Positions 24,929-33,116 of a stretch of DNA of 64,000 nucleotides are shown here, piece by piece (position 1 is the first letter of the stretch; each line of letters begins with the position of its first letter). Source of the stretch: Clostridium sp. CAG:354_28_25 (lineage in GTDB: Bacteria; Bacillota; Clostridia; TANB77; CAG-508); the NCBI GenBank assembly GCA_001915925.1, contig MNRL01000017.1, positions 1-64,000 of the forward strand, written 5' to 3'. A program made the position numbers and the translations under genes. The notes beneath the pieces are model-generated. The model was not told where the DNA came from. It saw only the letters and a list, made by a program, of their open reading frames with translations, and ran no database searches.

Positions 24929-26584
24929 TTATTTATTAACAATTCTATTAATTTGTCTTTGTAAGTCCTTAATTTTCTCACTTAGACTATCTAATCTTCC
25001 CTCTTGTATATCTTGATCTGTTAATTCATCATTTACTATATCTTCCATATCATTAATTTTCTCTTTTAATGCATTTAATCTGTCTATAATTGCAAGTTTT
25101 GTAAATTTATTATATTCTTTTTCTGGTCTTCTATATCTTCCTATTAGTCTTACATCTGTATCTGTAAGCTCATATGTTTCTCCAAAACTTGGAATAGAAA
25201 CTGGTAAATTTGTAGTCTCTAATATTTTATTTTTTAATACCTCTTGTCCTTCTGGTTCTCCATGTAATAAGAAGATATGTTTTGGTTTCTTTAAGAATGA
25301 ATATATAAAGTTTAGTAAACCTTCTTGGTCTGCGTGTCCAGAATATCCTTCTATATATTCTATTCTTGCATTTACCGCAACTTCCTCACCAAATAGTTTT
25401 ATCTTTTTAGCTCCATTAACAATACTATATCCTAATGTACCTGGAGCTTGATACCCTACAAATAAAATAGTATTTTTAGGATTCCAAATATTATGTTTTA
25501 AATGATGTTTTATTCTACCCACATCACACATTCCACTAGCAGAAATTATAATACATGATTCATCACTTTCATTTAAAGCTTTTGATTCTTCTACTGTACG
25601 TGTAAATTTTAACCCTGGGAACTCTAATGGATTATTTCCTTTTTGAATATATGCTTTTGTTTCTTCGTCAAACAAGTCCATATTTTCTTCAAATACTTCT
25701 GTTGCAGATATTGCAAGCGGACTATCTACATATACTGGCACTCTCATTAATTCTTCATATTTTTTCCTAAATTCTTCATCATCTCTTTTGTCTTTTAACT
25801 TATTTATTTCAAACAATATTTCTTGAGTTCTACCAACTGCAAATGATGGTATAACAACCGTTCCACCTTGTTCTAAAGTTTCAGAAACTATGTCTAAGAA
25901 TAATTCTGCTTTATCATCATTTCTCATATGTAATCTACTACCATATGTTGATTCCATAACTAAATAATCTGTGTCTTCTATCATTGTAGGTTCACTTAAT
26001 AATGGAATATCATTGTTTCCTAAATCCCCAGAAAATACAACTTTTTCTTCTTTGCCATTTTCATTTATCCATACTTCAATTGTTGAAGAACCAAGCATAT
26101 GACCAGCATCATTAAATCTTATGTGTATATTTTCATCTATTTCTATTATTTCATCATATTTTACAGGCTTAAATAATTCTAATGATCTTGCTGCTTCCTC
26201 TGCGGTATAAAGAGGCTCTAATTCCTCTTCGCCTTTTCTTATTCTTTTTTTATTTTGCCAGGTAATTTCCATTTCTTGTATGTGACCACTATCAGGTAAC
26301 ATTATAGAGCATAAGTCACAAGTAGCTTTTGTTGCAATAATATCGTTTCTATATCCTTCTTTATATAATTTTGGTATTCTTCCTGAGTGATCAATATGTG
26401 CATGTGTTAATAACATAAAATCTATACTATTAATATCAAATTCGAATGGCTCTTCATTTTCTAACTCTTCTGTTGCTTTACCTTGAAATAAACCACAATC
26501 AACTAAGAATTTTTTTCCTGCACCTTCTACTAAAAAATTAGAACCTGTTACAGTTTTAGTAGCACCTAAAAAAGTTATTTTCAT
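24929..26584 (-). CDS. Beta-CASP metallo-hydrolase (CPSF/RNase-like)
   Basis: A 551-aa metallo-beta-lactamase-fold nuclease of the beta-CASP group. Motif 2 is HAHIDHSG with His61, His63, Asp65 and His66. Motif 3 (DAGHMLGSS) and motif 4 (FSGDLG) follow. Beta-CASP motifs lie around VVIPSFAVGRTQEILF and ISASGMCDVGRIKHHL, and the RMMBL-type zinc-specificity segment is EYIEGYSGHADQEGLLNF. The last 60 residues form a coiled coil not typical of RNase J. Such proteins cleave or trim RNA; this subtype is widespread in bacteria but poorly characterised. It is followed closely by the GH15 gene. Confidence 0.9.
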   Translation of the reverse strand: MKITFLGATKTVTGSNFLVEGAGKKFLVDCGLFQGKATEELENEEPFEFDINSIDFMLLTHAHIDHSGRIPKLYKEGYRNDIIATKATCDLCSIMLPDSGHIQEMEITWQNKKRIRKGEEELEPLYTAEEAARSLELFKPVKYDEIIEIDENIHIRFNDAGHMLGSSTIEVWINENGKEEKVVFSGDLGNNDIPLLSEPTMIEDTDYLVMESTYGSRLHMRNDDKAELFLDIVSETLEQGGTVVIPSFAVGRTQEILFEINKLKDKRDDEEFRKKYEELMRVPVYVDSPLAISATEVFEENMDLFDEETKAYIQKGNNPLEFPGLKFTRTVEESKALNESDESCIIISASGMCDVGRIKHHLKHNIWNPKNTILFVGYQAPGTLGYSIVNGAKKIKLFGEEVAVNARIEYIEGYSGHADQEGLLNFIYSFLKKPKHIFLLHGEPEGQEVLKNKILETTNLPVSIPSFGETYELTDTDVRLIGRYRRPEKEYNKFTKLAIIDRLNALKEKINDMEDIVNDELTDQDIQEGRLDSLSEKIKDLQRQINRIVNK

Positions 26585-26595
26585 GCTTTTCCTCC

Positions 26596-28146
26596 TTATG
26601 AAAATATTTTTATTTTTTTCTTTTCCTTTATTTTATACTTTCCTATGTCTTTTGAAATAATAATGTCTTTTGAAGTTTCTTCGACATCTCCATCTAAATA
26701 ATTCACCCTTATTCCTTCTGGAATTTTTTGTACATTTACTTCTGCATTTTCTAAATTAATTATCCTTAAAGAAAATATATTTTTTAAAATTTCGTTGTTT
26801 ATATATTTATTAGAATTAACTGAATTTATTATTTTTTCTTCTATTGCTTTATCTATTAAAAATACTCTCATATTTTCTATATCTTCTTTTAAGTCTTCAT
26901 TATCTTTTAACAATTCTTCTGAAGTAATTGGAATTAAATTGTAATATCTAAATTCATAAAGCAACTCTAATACATCTTTTTTTCCTACTAATTTTTCGGC
27001 TAATATTTTGTATCCCTTTAAAAACATTTTCTGCAAATTAACTAATTCTTCTAAAGCTGTAGTTCTACTTTCGGCAATCTCTTGATAATCTAGAAGTTGT
27101 ACTTTTGTAGTTGTACTTTTTTTAGTTTTCTTTAGCAATTGTCTTGGATCTATATTCTTATTATATGCCATTATTTTATTCATACAATTTTGTCTTTCGG
27201 CAATTAAAAGTTCTTTTAACTGTAGCTTATCTTTTAAGCTCTCACCAGCTTCTTTTCTTGCTACTAATTCTTCTTCTAATTTTTCTGAATCATTTATAAT
27301 TCTATCTAAATTTTCTACCTTTTTTAATATTTTTTTCTTATCCTTAGATATTTCTTCAATATATCTTCTGATATCTTGTGGTTCTTCTTCCTTTGCCTTT
27401 AATTCTTTTTTTGTTTCAGGATGTCTTTCAAAATATATCTTTAATATAGTTATTATTATTTGATTAAATAAAGGTTCTGCTATTTCTTTATCATATCTTC
27501 TATTTAATTCTTTTTTTAATTCTTCTATGTAATCTTTATCACTATCTTTGTTATATACCCAAGCTTTCAATAAGTCATTTCCTGCAATTATTCTTATATC
27601 TTGAAAAATTAAATTAGCATAAGCATCTTCAAATTCATTTTTGGCAACATACCATGCAAATCCATTAAAATCTCTTAAAAGCTCAATATTATTGCTAGAA
27701 TTTCCATGTACAAAAATTTCCATAATAGCATCTTTTAGTATGCCATACTTGTCATTTACCATGGCATTATTATTATATAAGCTATAAAGACCTTCTAAAA
27801 TATATTTTTCATTTGGAAATACCTCTAATTCTTTTTTATCTAAATTTGCAATATATTTAGATTCAGTATTACTTAGCAATGAACTTCTTTTACTTTCTGG
27901 TTTTATAACAATTAAACTATTACAATAATCTCTTACAAGATTTATAAAATCAGTTAAAATTTCTTCTTTAGCTGTAATATCTCTTTTAACTGTTCTATAA
28001 TCATTATAATTTGTTTCCATCTTATATAAGACGCTTAATATCAAGTTTTTACCAGTGCTAGAAAAATCTTTTTTCTCTAAAACCTGCTCTAACAAATTAT
28101 TATAGTCCTTATATTTTAGCTTAGAAAAAATCTTTTCTTTCGGCAT
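26596..28146 (-). CDS. Large helical coiled-coil protein of unknown function
   Basis: A 516-aa cytoplasmic protein without a recognised family. The first 250 residues are helical, with segments such as NEKYILEGLYSLYNNNAMVN and FNGFAWYVAKNEFEDAYANL. Residues of about 255-345 form a charged coiled coil (EEISKDKKKILKKVENLDRI). After a Lys/Thr-rich stretch (KKTKKSTTTK) comes a second helical part, and the last 60 residues turn beta-rich with a basic end (KIKEKKKIKIFS). No signal peptide, membrane segment or NTPase motif is seen. It sits between ftsK and the beta-CASP gene with gaps of 15 and 11 bases, so co-transcription is likely. Confidence 0.6.
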   Translation of the reverse strand: MPKEKIFSKLKYKDYNNLLEQVLEKKDFSSTGKNLILSVLYKMETNYNDYRTVKRDITAKEEILTDFINLVRDYCNSLIVIKPESKRSSLLSNTESKYIANLDKKELEVFPNEKYILEGLYSLYNNNAMVNDKYGILKDAIMEIFVHGNSSNNIELLRDFNGFAWYVAKNEFEDAYANLIFQDIRIIAGNDLLKAWVYNKDSDKDYIEELKKELNRRYDKEIAEPLFNQIIITILKIYFERHPETKKELKAKEEEPQDIRRYIEEISKDKKKILKKVENLDRIINDSEKLEEELVARKEAGESLKDKLQLKELLIAERQNCMNKIMAYNKNIDPRQLLKKTKKSTTTKVQLLDYQEIAESRTTALEELVNLQKMFLKGYKILAEKLVGKKDVLELLYEFRYYNLIPITSEELLKDNEDLKEDIENMRVFLIDKAIEEKIINSVNSNKYINNEILKNIFSLRIINLENAEVNVQKIPEGIRVNYLDGDVEETSKDIIISKDIGKYKIKEKKKIKIFS

Positions 28147-28161
28147 ATTTTTCCACCTTTC

Positions 28162-30600
28162 TTAAGTATTTTCATCTGGCGTAGTTCCCATTTTTAATTC
28201 GTCTAATCTTTCTTTTGTAATTAAAACTTCTCTTGGCTTACTTCCTTGGTATCCAGAAATAATTCCTCGTTCTTCCATTTGGTCTATTATTCTACCAGCT
28301 CTTGCATATCCGACCTTAAATCTTCTTTGAATAAAAGATGTTGAGGCTTGTCCGGTTTCTACAACAGTGTCTATTGCTTCCATTAATAATGGGTCTGTAT
28401 CATCTTCCTCTTCCATTCTATCTAATTCTTGGTCTGTACTATTTGCTTTTTCTATACTTTCAATTATATCTTCATTATATTTTGCTTCTCCACCATTAAA
28501 TTTCAAGAAATCTACTATTTTCTCTACTTCGCTATCAGATACAAATGAACCTTGGACTCTTGTTGGTTTTGACGCACCAGATGGATAAAATAGCATATCT
28601 CCTTTTCCTAATAGTTTTTCTGCTCCTACTGCATCTAATATTGTTCTAGAGTCTACTTGTGATGAAACAGCAAATGCTATTCTTGATGGAATATTTGCTT
28701 TTATTATACCTGTAATAACATCAACAGATGGTCTTTGAGTTGCTATTACTAAATGCATTCCTGCAGCTCTTGCCATTTGTGCTAATCTACAAATTGCATC
28801 TTCTACATCTTTTGCTGCAACCATCATTAAATCTGCAAGCTCATCTATTATTATTACTATTTGTGGTAATTTACCTGTTCCACCTTCTTTTTCTATTGCT
28901 GCATTATATCCTTTAATATCTCTTACACCTTTGTTTGCAAAAAGACTATATCTATTTACCATCTCTTGAACAGCCCATGCTAATGCTCCTGCAGCCTTTT
29001 TTGGATCTGTTACTACTGGAATTAATAAATGTGGAATTCCATTATATACAGATAATTCAACAACTTTAGGGTCTACCATTAATAGTTTTACTTCATTTGG
29101 TTTTGCTTTATACAATATACTTGTAATTAATGTATTTATACAAACACTCTTTCCAGAACCTGTACTTCCAGCTATTAAAACATGTGGCATTTTTGCAACA
29201 TCTGCAATAACAGCCTCTCCACCAACATTCTTTCCTAATGCTAATGCTAATTTTGATTTATGATTTACAAATTCTTCTGTTTCTATAATATCTCGTAAAT
29301 GTACTACTTCATTTTCCTTATTTGGAATTTCTATTCCAACAGCTTGTTTACCAGGAATTGGAGCTTCTATTCTTATGCTCTCTGCTGCTAAACTTAATGC
29401 AATATCATCTGCAAGATTTGCAATTTTGTTTACTCTAACACCTTCTGCTGGTTTTACTTCATATCTTGTTATAGCAGGTCCAACAGAAACATTTTCTACT
29501 TTTGCAGATACTCCAAAGCTATATAAAGTTTTTTGTAGTTTCGCTGCAGTATCTGTTAATGCCTTTTTTCCACCTTTAAATACTCTTCCTTCGCCTTCAC
29601 TAAGTAATTCGATTGGTGGGAATTCATAGTTTTCTTCTTCTTCTGTTAATCCATGTTCTAATACTAATACCTCTTTTGTCTTTTCTTCTTTCTTTTCTTG
29701 TTCTTGTTTAAATAAATTTGCTTCTATTTGATTTGGTTTATTTTCCTTTGTTCCTGTATTACTTTCTTCCTTACCATGATTTAATTTTTTCTTCTTTGGT
29801 TCTGTTTCATTTAAATTAATCGTTATTTGCTCTTCTATTGGAATTTCTTCTTTTTCTTCCTTCTCTTCTGCTTTTTCTTTCTTATTTTTCTTATTCTTTG
29901 CTTTATCCTTCTTCTTTTCTATTAATACACTTTTTTGGTCTTCTAGCTCTTCTTCGTCCTCATCCTCTTCATCATCTTCTTCATACTCTCTTCTTTCTTT
30001 CATTCTTTCGAAGAAGTCTCTAATTATTTCTGCTGGTTTTATTTCAAATAAATTAATTAATGTGATAAGTGCAATTCCTACTAATAGTATAATTCCTCCG
30101 ATTGTTCCTATCAATTTACATACTGGCATTGCAATTATAGCTCCAATAACTCCACCTGCAACATTTTGTGTTCCTAAGTCATAAGCTTCTTCTAAGAAAG
30201 TAGAGAAATCCAGATTTATCGATAAAACTCCTTTGTTTATTTCGACAATTACCATAGTTGCTGCAATACACACTAAAAATATAATATAATTTACTATTTT
30301 TTTGCTTAAATATTCTTTGTCATCAATAGCAATCTTAATCGCCATTGCTAATGTTCCAACAGGTATAATATATTTTATCCAGCCCATTATGCCTCCAAGC
30401 ACAGGGCTTAAATGTTCACCAATCCATCCTGACTGTGCATATATTAAAACACAAAGTAATAAACTTGTTATTATCATTACAACAACTACTAAATTTTTAT
30501 CTATATTATTTTTCTTCTTTCTTGTTCTTGTAGTACTTCTAGAATTAGTTCTACTAGTTGATGTTCTTCTAGTACTTTTTGCTCTTCTTGCTTTTGCCAT
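28162..30600 (-). CDS. ftsK: DNA translocase FtsK/SpoIIIE
   Basis: An 812-aa septal DNA pump that clears chromosome from the division or sporulation septum. A basic N-terminus with repeated TR/SR pairs precedes four to five transmembrane helices (about 35-190). Then comes a long linker of acidic (EEDDEEDEDEEELED) and lysine-rich blocks, the alpha-beta motor with Walker A GSTGSGKS near 478-485 and Walker B IIIDELADLM, and a C-terminal winged-helix gamma domain (STSFIQRRFKVGYARAGRIIDQME) that reads orienting sequences. The start at 30600 has GGAGGG 6-8 bases upstream; a longer reading from 30642 lacks one. Three hairpins lie in its leader. Confidence 0.96.
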   Translation of the reverse strand: MAKARRAKSTRRTSTSRTNSRSTTRTRKKKNNIDKNLVVVVMIITSLLLCVLIYAQSGWIGEHLSPVLGGIMGWIKYIIPVGTLAMAIKIAIDDKEYLSKKIVNYIIFLVCIAATMVIVEINKGVLSINLDFSTFLEEAYDLGTQNVAGGVIGAIIAMPVCKLIGTIGGIILLVGIALITLINLFEIKPAEIIRDFFERMKERREYEEDDEEDEDEEELEDQKSVLIEKKKDKAKNKKNKKEKAEEKEEKEEIPIEEQITINLNETEPKKKKLNHGKEESNTGTKENKPNQIEANLFKQEQEKKEEKTKEVLVLEHGLTEEEENYEFPPIELLSEGEGRVFKGGKKALTDTAAKLQKTLYSFGVSAKVENVSVGPAITRYEVKPAEGVRVNKIANLADDIALSLAAESIRIEAPIPGKQAVGIEIPNKENEVVHLRDIIETEEFVNHKSKLALALGKNVGGEAVIADVAKMPHVLIAGSTGSGKSVCINTLITSILYKAKPNEVKLLMVDPKVVELSVYNGIPHLLIPVVTDPKKAAGALAWAVQEMVNRYSLFANKGVRDIKGYNAAIEKEGGTGKLPQIVIIIDELADLMMVAAKDVEDAICRLAQMARAAGMHLVIATQRPSVDVITGIIKANIPSRIAFAVSSQVDSRTILDAVGAEKLLGKGDMLFYPSGASKPTRVQGSFVSDSEVEKIVDFLKFNGGEAKYNEDIIESIEKANSTDQELDRMEEEDDTDPLLMEAIDTVVETGQASTSFIQRRFKVGYARAGRIIDQMEERGIISGYQGSKPREVLITKERLDELKMGTTPDENT

Positions 30601-30618
30601 TACATTCCCTCCGATTTC

Positions 30619-30744
30619 TACTATATACAAAAGCGGATGCAAGATTTACTACGCATTGGAAAATGCTAGAAAATCTAGCATCCGCCATAAGTCTCTAGTA
30701 CAGCTAATTCTTCTACTAGAAGAATTAGCTTACTATATACAAAA
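30619..30744 (-). other. Two hairpins flanked by a 14-base direct repeat in the ftsK leader
   Basis: TACTATATACAAAA occurs at 30619-30632 and again at 30731-30744. Between the copies lie two structures: GCTAATTCTTC/GAAGAATTAGC, a perfect 11-bp stem with a 5-base loop (30703-30729), and GCGGATGC/GCATCCGC closing a larger loop (30633-30685) that contains smaller stems. Neither is followed by a T run. The flanking repeat resembles a target duplication or an internal duplication around a small inserted element, but no transposon ends are recognised. Confidence 0.5.
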
Positions 30745-30748
30745 AAAG

Positions 30749-30798
30749 GTCAGATGTCTGTATCATATAGTAAAAAAATACATACCAACCTCTGACTT
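30749..30798 (-). terminator. Terminator-like hairpin after the DivIVA-like gene
   Basis: On the minus strand GTCAGAGGT...ACATCTGAC, with an inner GTATGTAT/ATATGATAC stem, is followed by CTTTTTTTG. It starts shortly after the stop codon of the gene at 30804, so it probably ends that operon and separates it from ftsK. Confidence 0.65.
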
Positions 30799-30803
30799 CC
30801 AAT

Positions 30804-31241
30804 TTATTTTAATTCTTTTCTATTATTTTGTATAACTTTTAATGCATCTTCTAATGCTGTTTGAATACTTCCTAAGACATTATCAGCATATTCTTTTGTT
30901 CCTTGTGATATCTCCCTTGACATTTCATTTGCAGTTTCTATTATTTGTGCTTTTTGTTCATATGCTTTTTTAGTAATTTCATGTTCATCAATCATAGAAA
31001 TAATTCTTGTTTCTGCCTCTTTTACAATGTCATTCGCTTCTTTTTGAGCTTCAGTTAATATTCTTTGTCTCTCTTCTTTAATCCATTTTGCTTGTTTTAA
31101 TTCGTCTGGAAGTTTTAGTCTTATTTCTTTTATAACTTCTAATATAGCTTCCTTATCAACAACTGCTTTATCTGTAAATGGAAGTTTCTTACTTTGTTCT
31201 AGTATTTCCTCTAGGGTCTCTAATAATGTGAAAATCTCCAT
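30804..31241 (-). CDS. DivIVA-like coiled-coil protein
   Basis: A 145-aa highly helical protein (MEIFTLLETLEEILEQSKKL...) with a continuous coiled coil at about 50-140 containing AEAQKEANDIVKEAETR-type repeats. This pattern is seen in DivIVA-related or V-ATPase-subunit-H-like proteins of Clostridia, which are often encoded next to rsmD and coaD. It may help place the division or envelope machinery, but the function is not proven. It overlaps nothing and begins 4 bases after the rsmD stop, so the two are coupled. Confidence 0.7.
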   Translation of the reverse strand: MEIFTLLETLEEILEQSKKLPFTDKAVVDKEAILEVIKEIRLKLPDELKQAKWIKEERQRILTEAQKEANDIVKEAETRIISMIDEHEITKKAYEQKAQIIETANEMSREISQGTKEYADNVLGSIQTALEDALKVIQNNRKELK

Positions 31242-31245
31242 TTGT

Positions 31246-31800
31246 CTACTCCTTTCGCATAAATATTAACCTTGCTCTACCATATTTTCTAGTATCATAA
31301 ATATTTATACTTGTTTTCAATTTATCAATTTCGTCTTTTACTCGTTCTTCTTCATCTGTTTCTGCAATAATAATTCCCTCTTCTGCTAATAAATTTCTAT
31401 CATTTATTAACTTAATACTATTGCTAATATAATCGGTATTATATGGTGGGTCTATATAAATAAAATCAAACTTTTCCTGTGTATTACTTAAGAAATTTTC
31501 GTAATCTATACACAGAATTTGTACTTTATCTTCTACTCTCATTTTTTGAGCATTTTTATTTATAATTTGAATAGCTTGTTTATTATTATCACATAATATA
31601 GCCTTTTTTGCTCCTCTACTTATGCTCTCTAACCCAACTGCTCCACTACCAGCGAACAAATCTAACACAACTGTATCTCTTATGTTATTTTGTAAAATAT
31701 TAAATATCGCTTCTCTAACTTTATCCAAAGTTGGTCTAGTATTCAAACCCTCTAAAGTATATAATTTTGTTCCTCTTGCTAATCCGCCTATAATTCTCAT
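31246..31800 (-). CDS. rsmD: 16S rRNA (guanine-966 N2)-methyltransferase RsmD
   Basis: A 184-aa SAM-dependent RNA methyltransferase. The SAM loop is VLDLFAGSGAVGLESISRGA (about 44-63), and the catalytic motif IYIDPPYN binds the target guanine. The opening MRIIGGLARGTKL and RPTLDKVREAIFNIL are characteristic of RsmD, which modifies G966 of 16S rRNA. The usual downstream neighbour coaD is absent; a DivIVA-like gene follows instead. Confidence 0.95.
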   Translation of the reverse strand: MRIIGGLARGTKLYTLEGLNTRPTLDKVREAIFNILQNNIRDTVVLDLFAGSGAVGLESISRGAKKAILCDNNKQAIQIINKNAQKMRVEDKVQILCIDYENFLSNTQEKFDFIYIDPPYNTDYISNSIKLINDRNLLAEEGIIIAETDEEERVKDEIDKLKTSINIYDTRKYGRARLIFMRKE

Positions 31801-31900
31801 AATACCTCTTTACACCATATATTTTATTAAATATTAAAGATATGTCAATATTATTAATATAATTGTAACATACATTTAATAGTTCTGTAATAAAGCCAAT

Positions 31901-31939
31901 AAAAGACAAATTTTACAAATAATAGTAAAACTTGTCTTT
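31901..31939 (-). terminator. Terminator after the divIVA gene
   Basis: On the minus strand AAAGACAAGTTTTAC pairs with GTAAAATTTGTCTTT (one mismatch) and is followed by TATTGG. It lies 16 bases after the DivIVA stop codon. Confidence 0.7.
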
Positions 31940-31954
31940 AGCTGTGCTATAAAT

Positions 31955-32410
31955 TTATTCTTCTTCTTTATTTATATCTTTTAATAATTCTAATTGAGAT
32001 ATTAATAAAGCTTCCATTTTAGCTTTATATACATCAAATTGTTTTTTTAGATCGTCTAATTCTTTTTTCTTCATGTTTATTTCTTGTACTAAACCATCAG
32101 CCTCTTTTTGTGCATTTCCTTTTGCATCTTTTACGATTTGTTCTGCTTGTTGTCTTGCTACATTTTTTACATCTTCTGCTGTTGATTGAGCCATAACTAA
32201 AGTACTTTGTATAGTTTCTTCTATATTTTTATAATGAGCTAAACTTTGTGTTAATTCATCTATTGTCTTTTTAGCTTCTGTACTTTCTTTATAAGCTTTT
32301 CCATAATCTTTAGTTAATTCATCTAAAAAGTCATCTACTTCTTCTACACTGTAACCATTAACCATTTGTTTAGAGAACTTTTTATTTTCTATATCTAATG
32401 GTGTAAGCAT
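31955..32410 (-). CDS. divIVA: DivIVA-domain protein
   Basis: A 151-aa DivIVA homologue that recognises curved membrane at poles and septa. The N-terminal membrane-binding domain contains LTPLDIENKKFSKQMVNGYS and VEEVDDFLDELTKDYG, followed by two coiled-coil stretches. It is short compared with B. subtilis DivIVA, in line with clostridial forms. AAGGAGG lies upstream of the ATG. It follows sepF after a hairpin, in the conserved division-gene neighbourhood. Confidence 0.92.
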   Translation of the reverse strand: MLTPLDIENKKFSKQMVNGYSVEEVDDFLDELTKDYGKAYKESTEAKKTIDELTQSLAHYKNIEETIQSTLVMAQSTAEDVKNVARQQAEQIVKDAKGNAQKEADGLVQEINMKKKELDDLKKQFDVYKAKMEALLISQLELLKDINKEEE

Positions 32411-32453
32411 ATTGCTACGCCTCCTTTTGTCTATTATTTATTTATTCAACCTT

Positions 32454-32483
32454 AATATAAGCACGATTATACGTGCTTATATT
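32454..32483 (-). terminator. Perfect hairpin between sepF and divIVA
   Basis: AATATAAGCACG and CGTGCTTATATT form a perfect 12-bp stem with a 6-base loop, touching the sepF stop codon. The T tail is weak, so it may be a partial terminator or an mRNA-stability element that sets the SepF to DivIVA ratio. Confidence 0.55.
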
Positions 32484-32989
32484 TAGTTCTTTGTATTATT
32501 TTTTAACCAAGATACTGATAATTTATTTGATATTTCTTCTCTTGCCATTTCATTTGTAATTTCATAATTGTAAGGTGCTATTAAGAATATTGAATTTGAA
32601 ACTTTTTGAATGTGTCCATCTAGAGCAAAAACTCCACCACTAATAAAGTCTACAATTCTTCTTGCAACATCTTTATTTACATATTCTAAGTTTACAATTA
32701 CTGATTTTTTCTCTTTTAAAAATTCACATATTTCTTCTGATTGATCAAATGTTGTAGGTTGTGAAATTACCATTTTTATTTGTTGAGTTTGTGGCATAGA
32801 AACAACTTTTTCTTTGTTTCTCTTTCCAAAAATTCTTCTATCTTCTATTTCATCATTTTCTTCTTCATCATATCCATCATATGTATCGTAATCATTGTTA
32901 TCATATGTTTTTTCTTCTACTTCTTCTGCGTCTCTTTCTGTATCCATTCCAAATAAATCCCATACTTTGTTCATTATAGCTCCTGCCAT
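32483..32989 (-). CDS. sepF: Cell division protein SepF
   Basis: A 168-aa FtsZ-tethering protein. The N-terminal amphipathic membrane anchor (MAGAIMNKVWDLFGMDTE) is followed by an acidic, Tyr/Asp-rich linker (about 25-55) and the C-terminal SepF core, with QPTTFDQSEEICEFLKEKKS, VIVNLEYVNKDVARRIVDF and GGVFALDGHIQKVSNSIFLI. The core binds FtsZ and polymerises into rings at the septum. It lies between the HlyD-like gene and divIVA. Confidence 0.95.
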   Translation of the reverse strand: MAGAIMNKVWDLFGMDTERDAEEVEEKTYDNNDYDTYDGYDEEENDEIEDRRIFGKRNKEKVVSMPQTQQIKMVISQPTTFDQSEEICEFLKEKKSVIVNLEYVNKDVARRIVDFISGGVFALDGHIQKVSNSIFLIAPYNYEITNEMAREEISNKLSVSWLKNNTKN

Positions 32990-33116
32990 TAAAAAAACCT
33001 CCTAATATTTCTCCTTTGTTGGTATTTGCATATAGTATCTAACTTTTTTTAATTATTGTCAATAGTTTTTTATTTTTGTAATTCATTTTTAACATTATTG
33101 TAATATTATTGTAATA

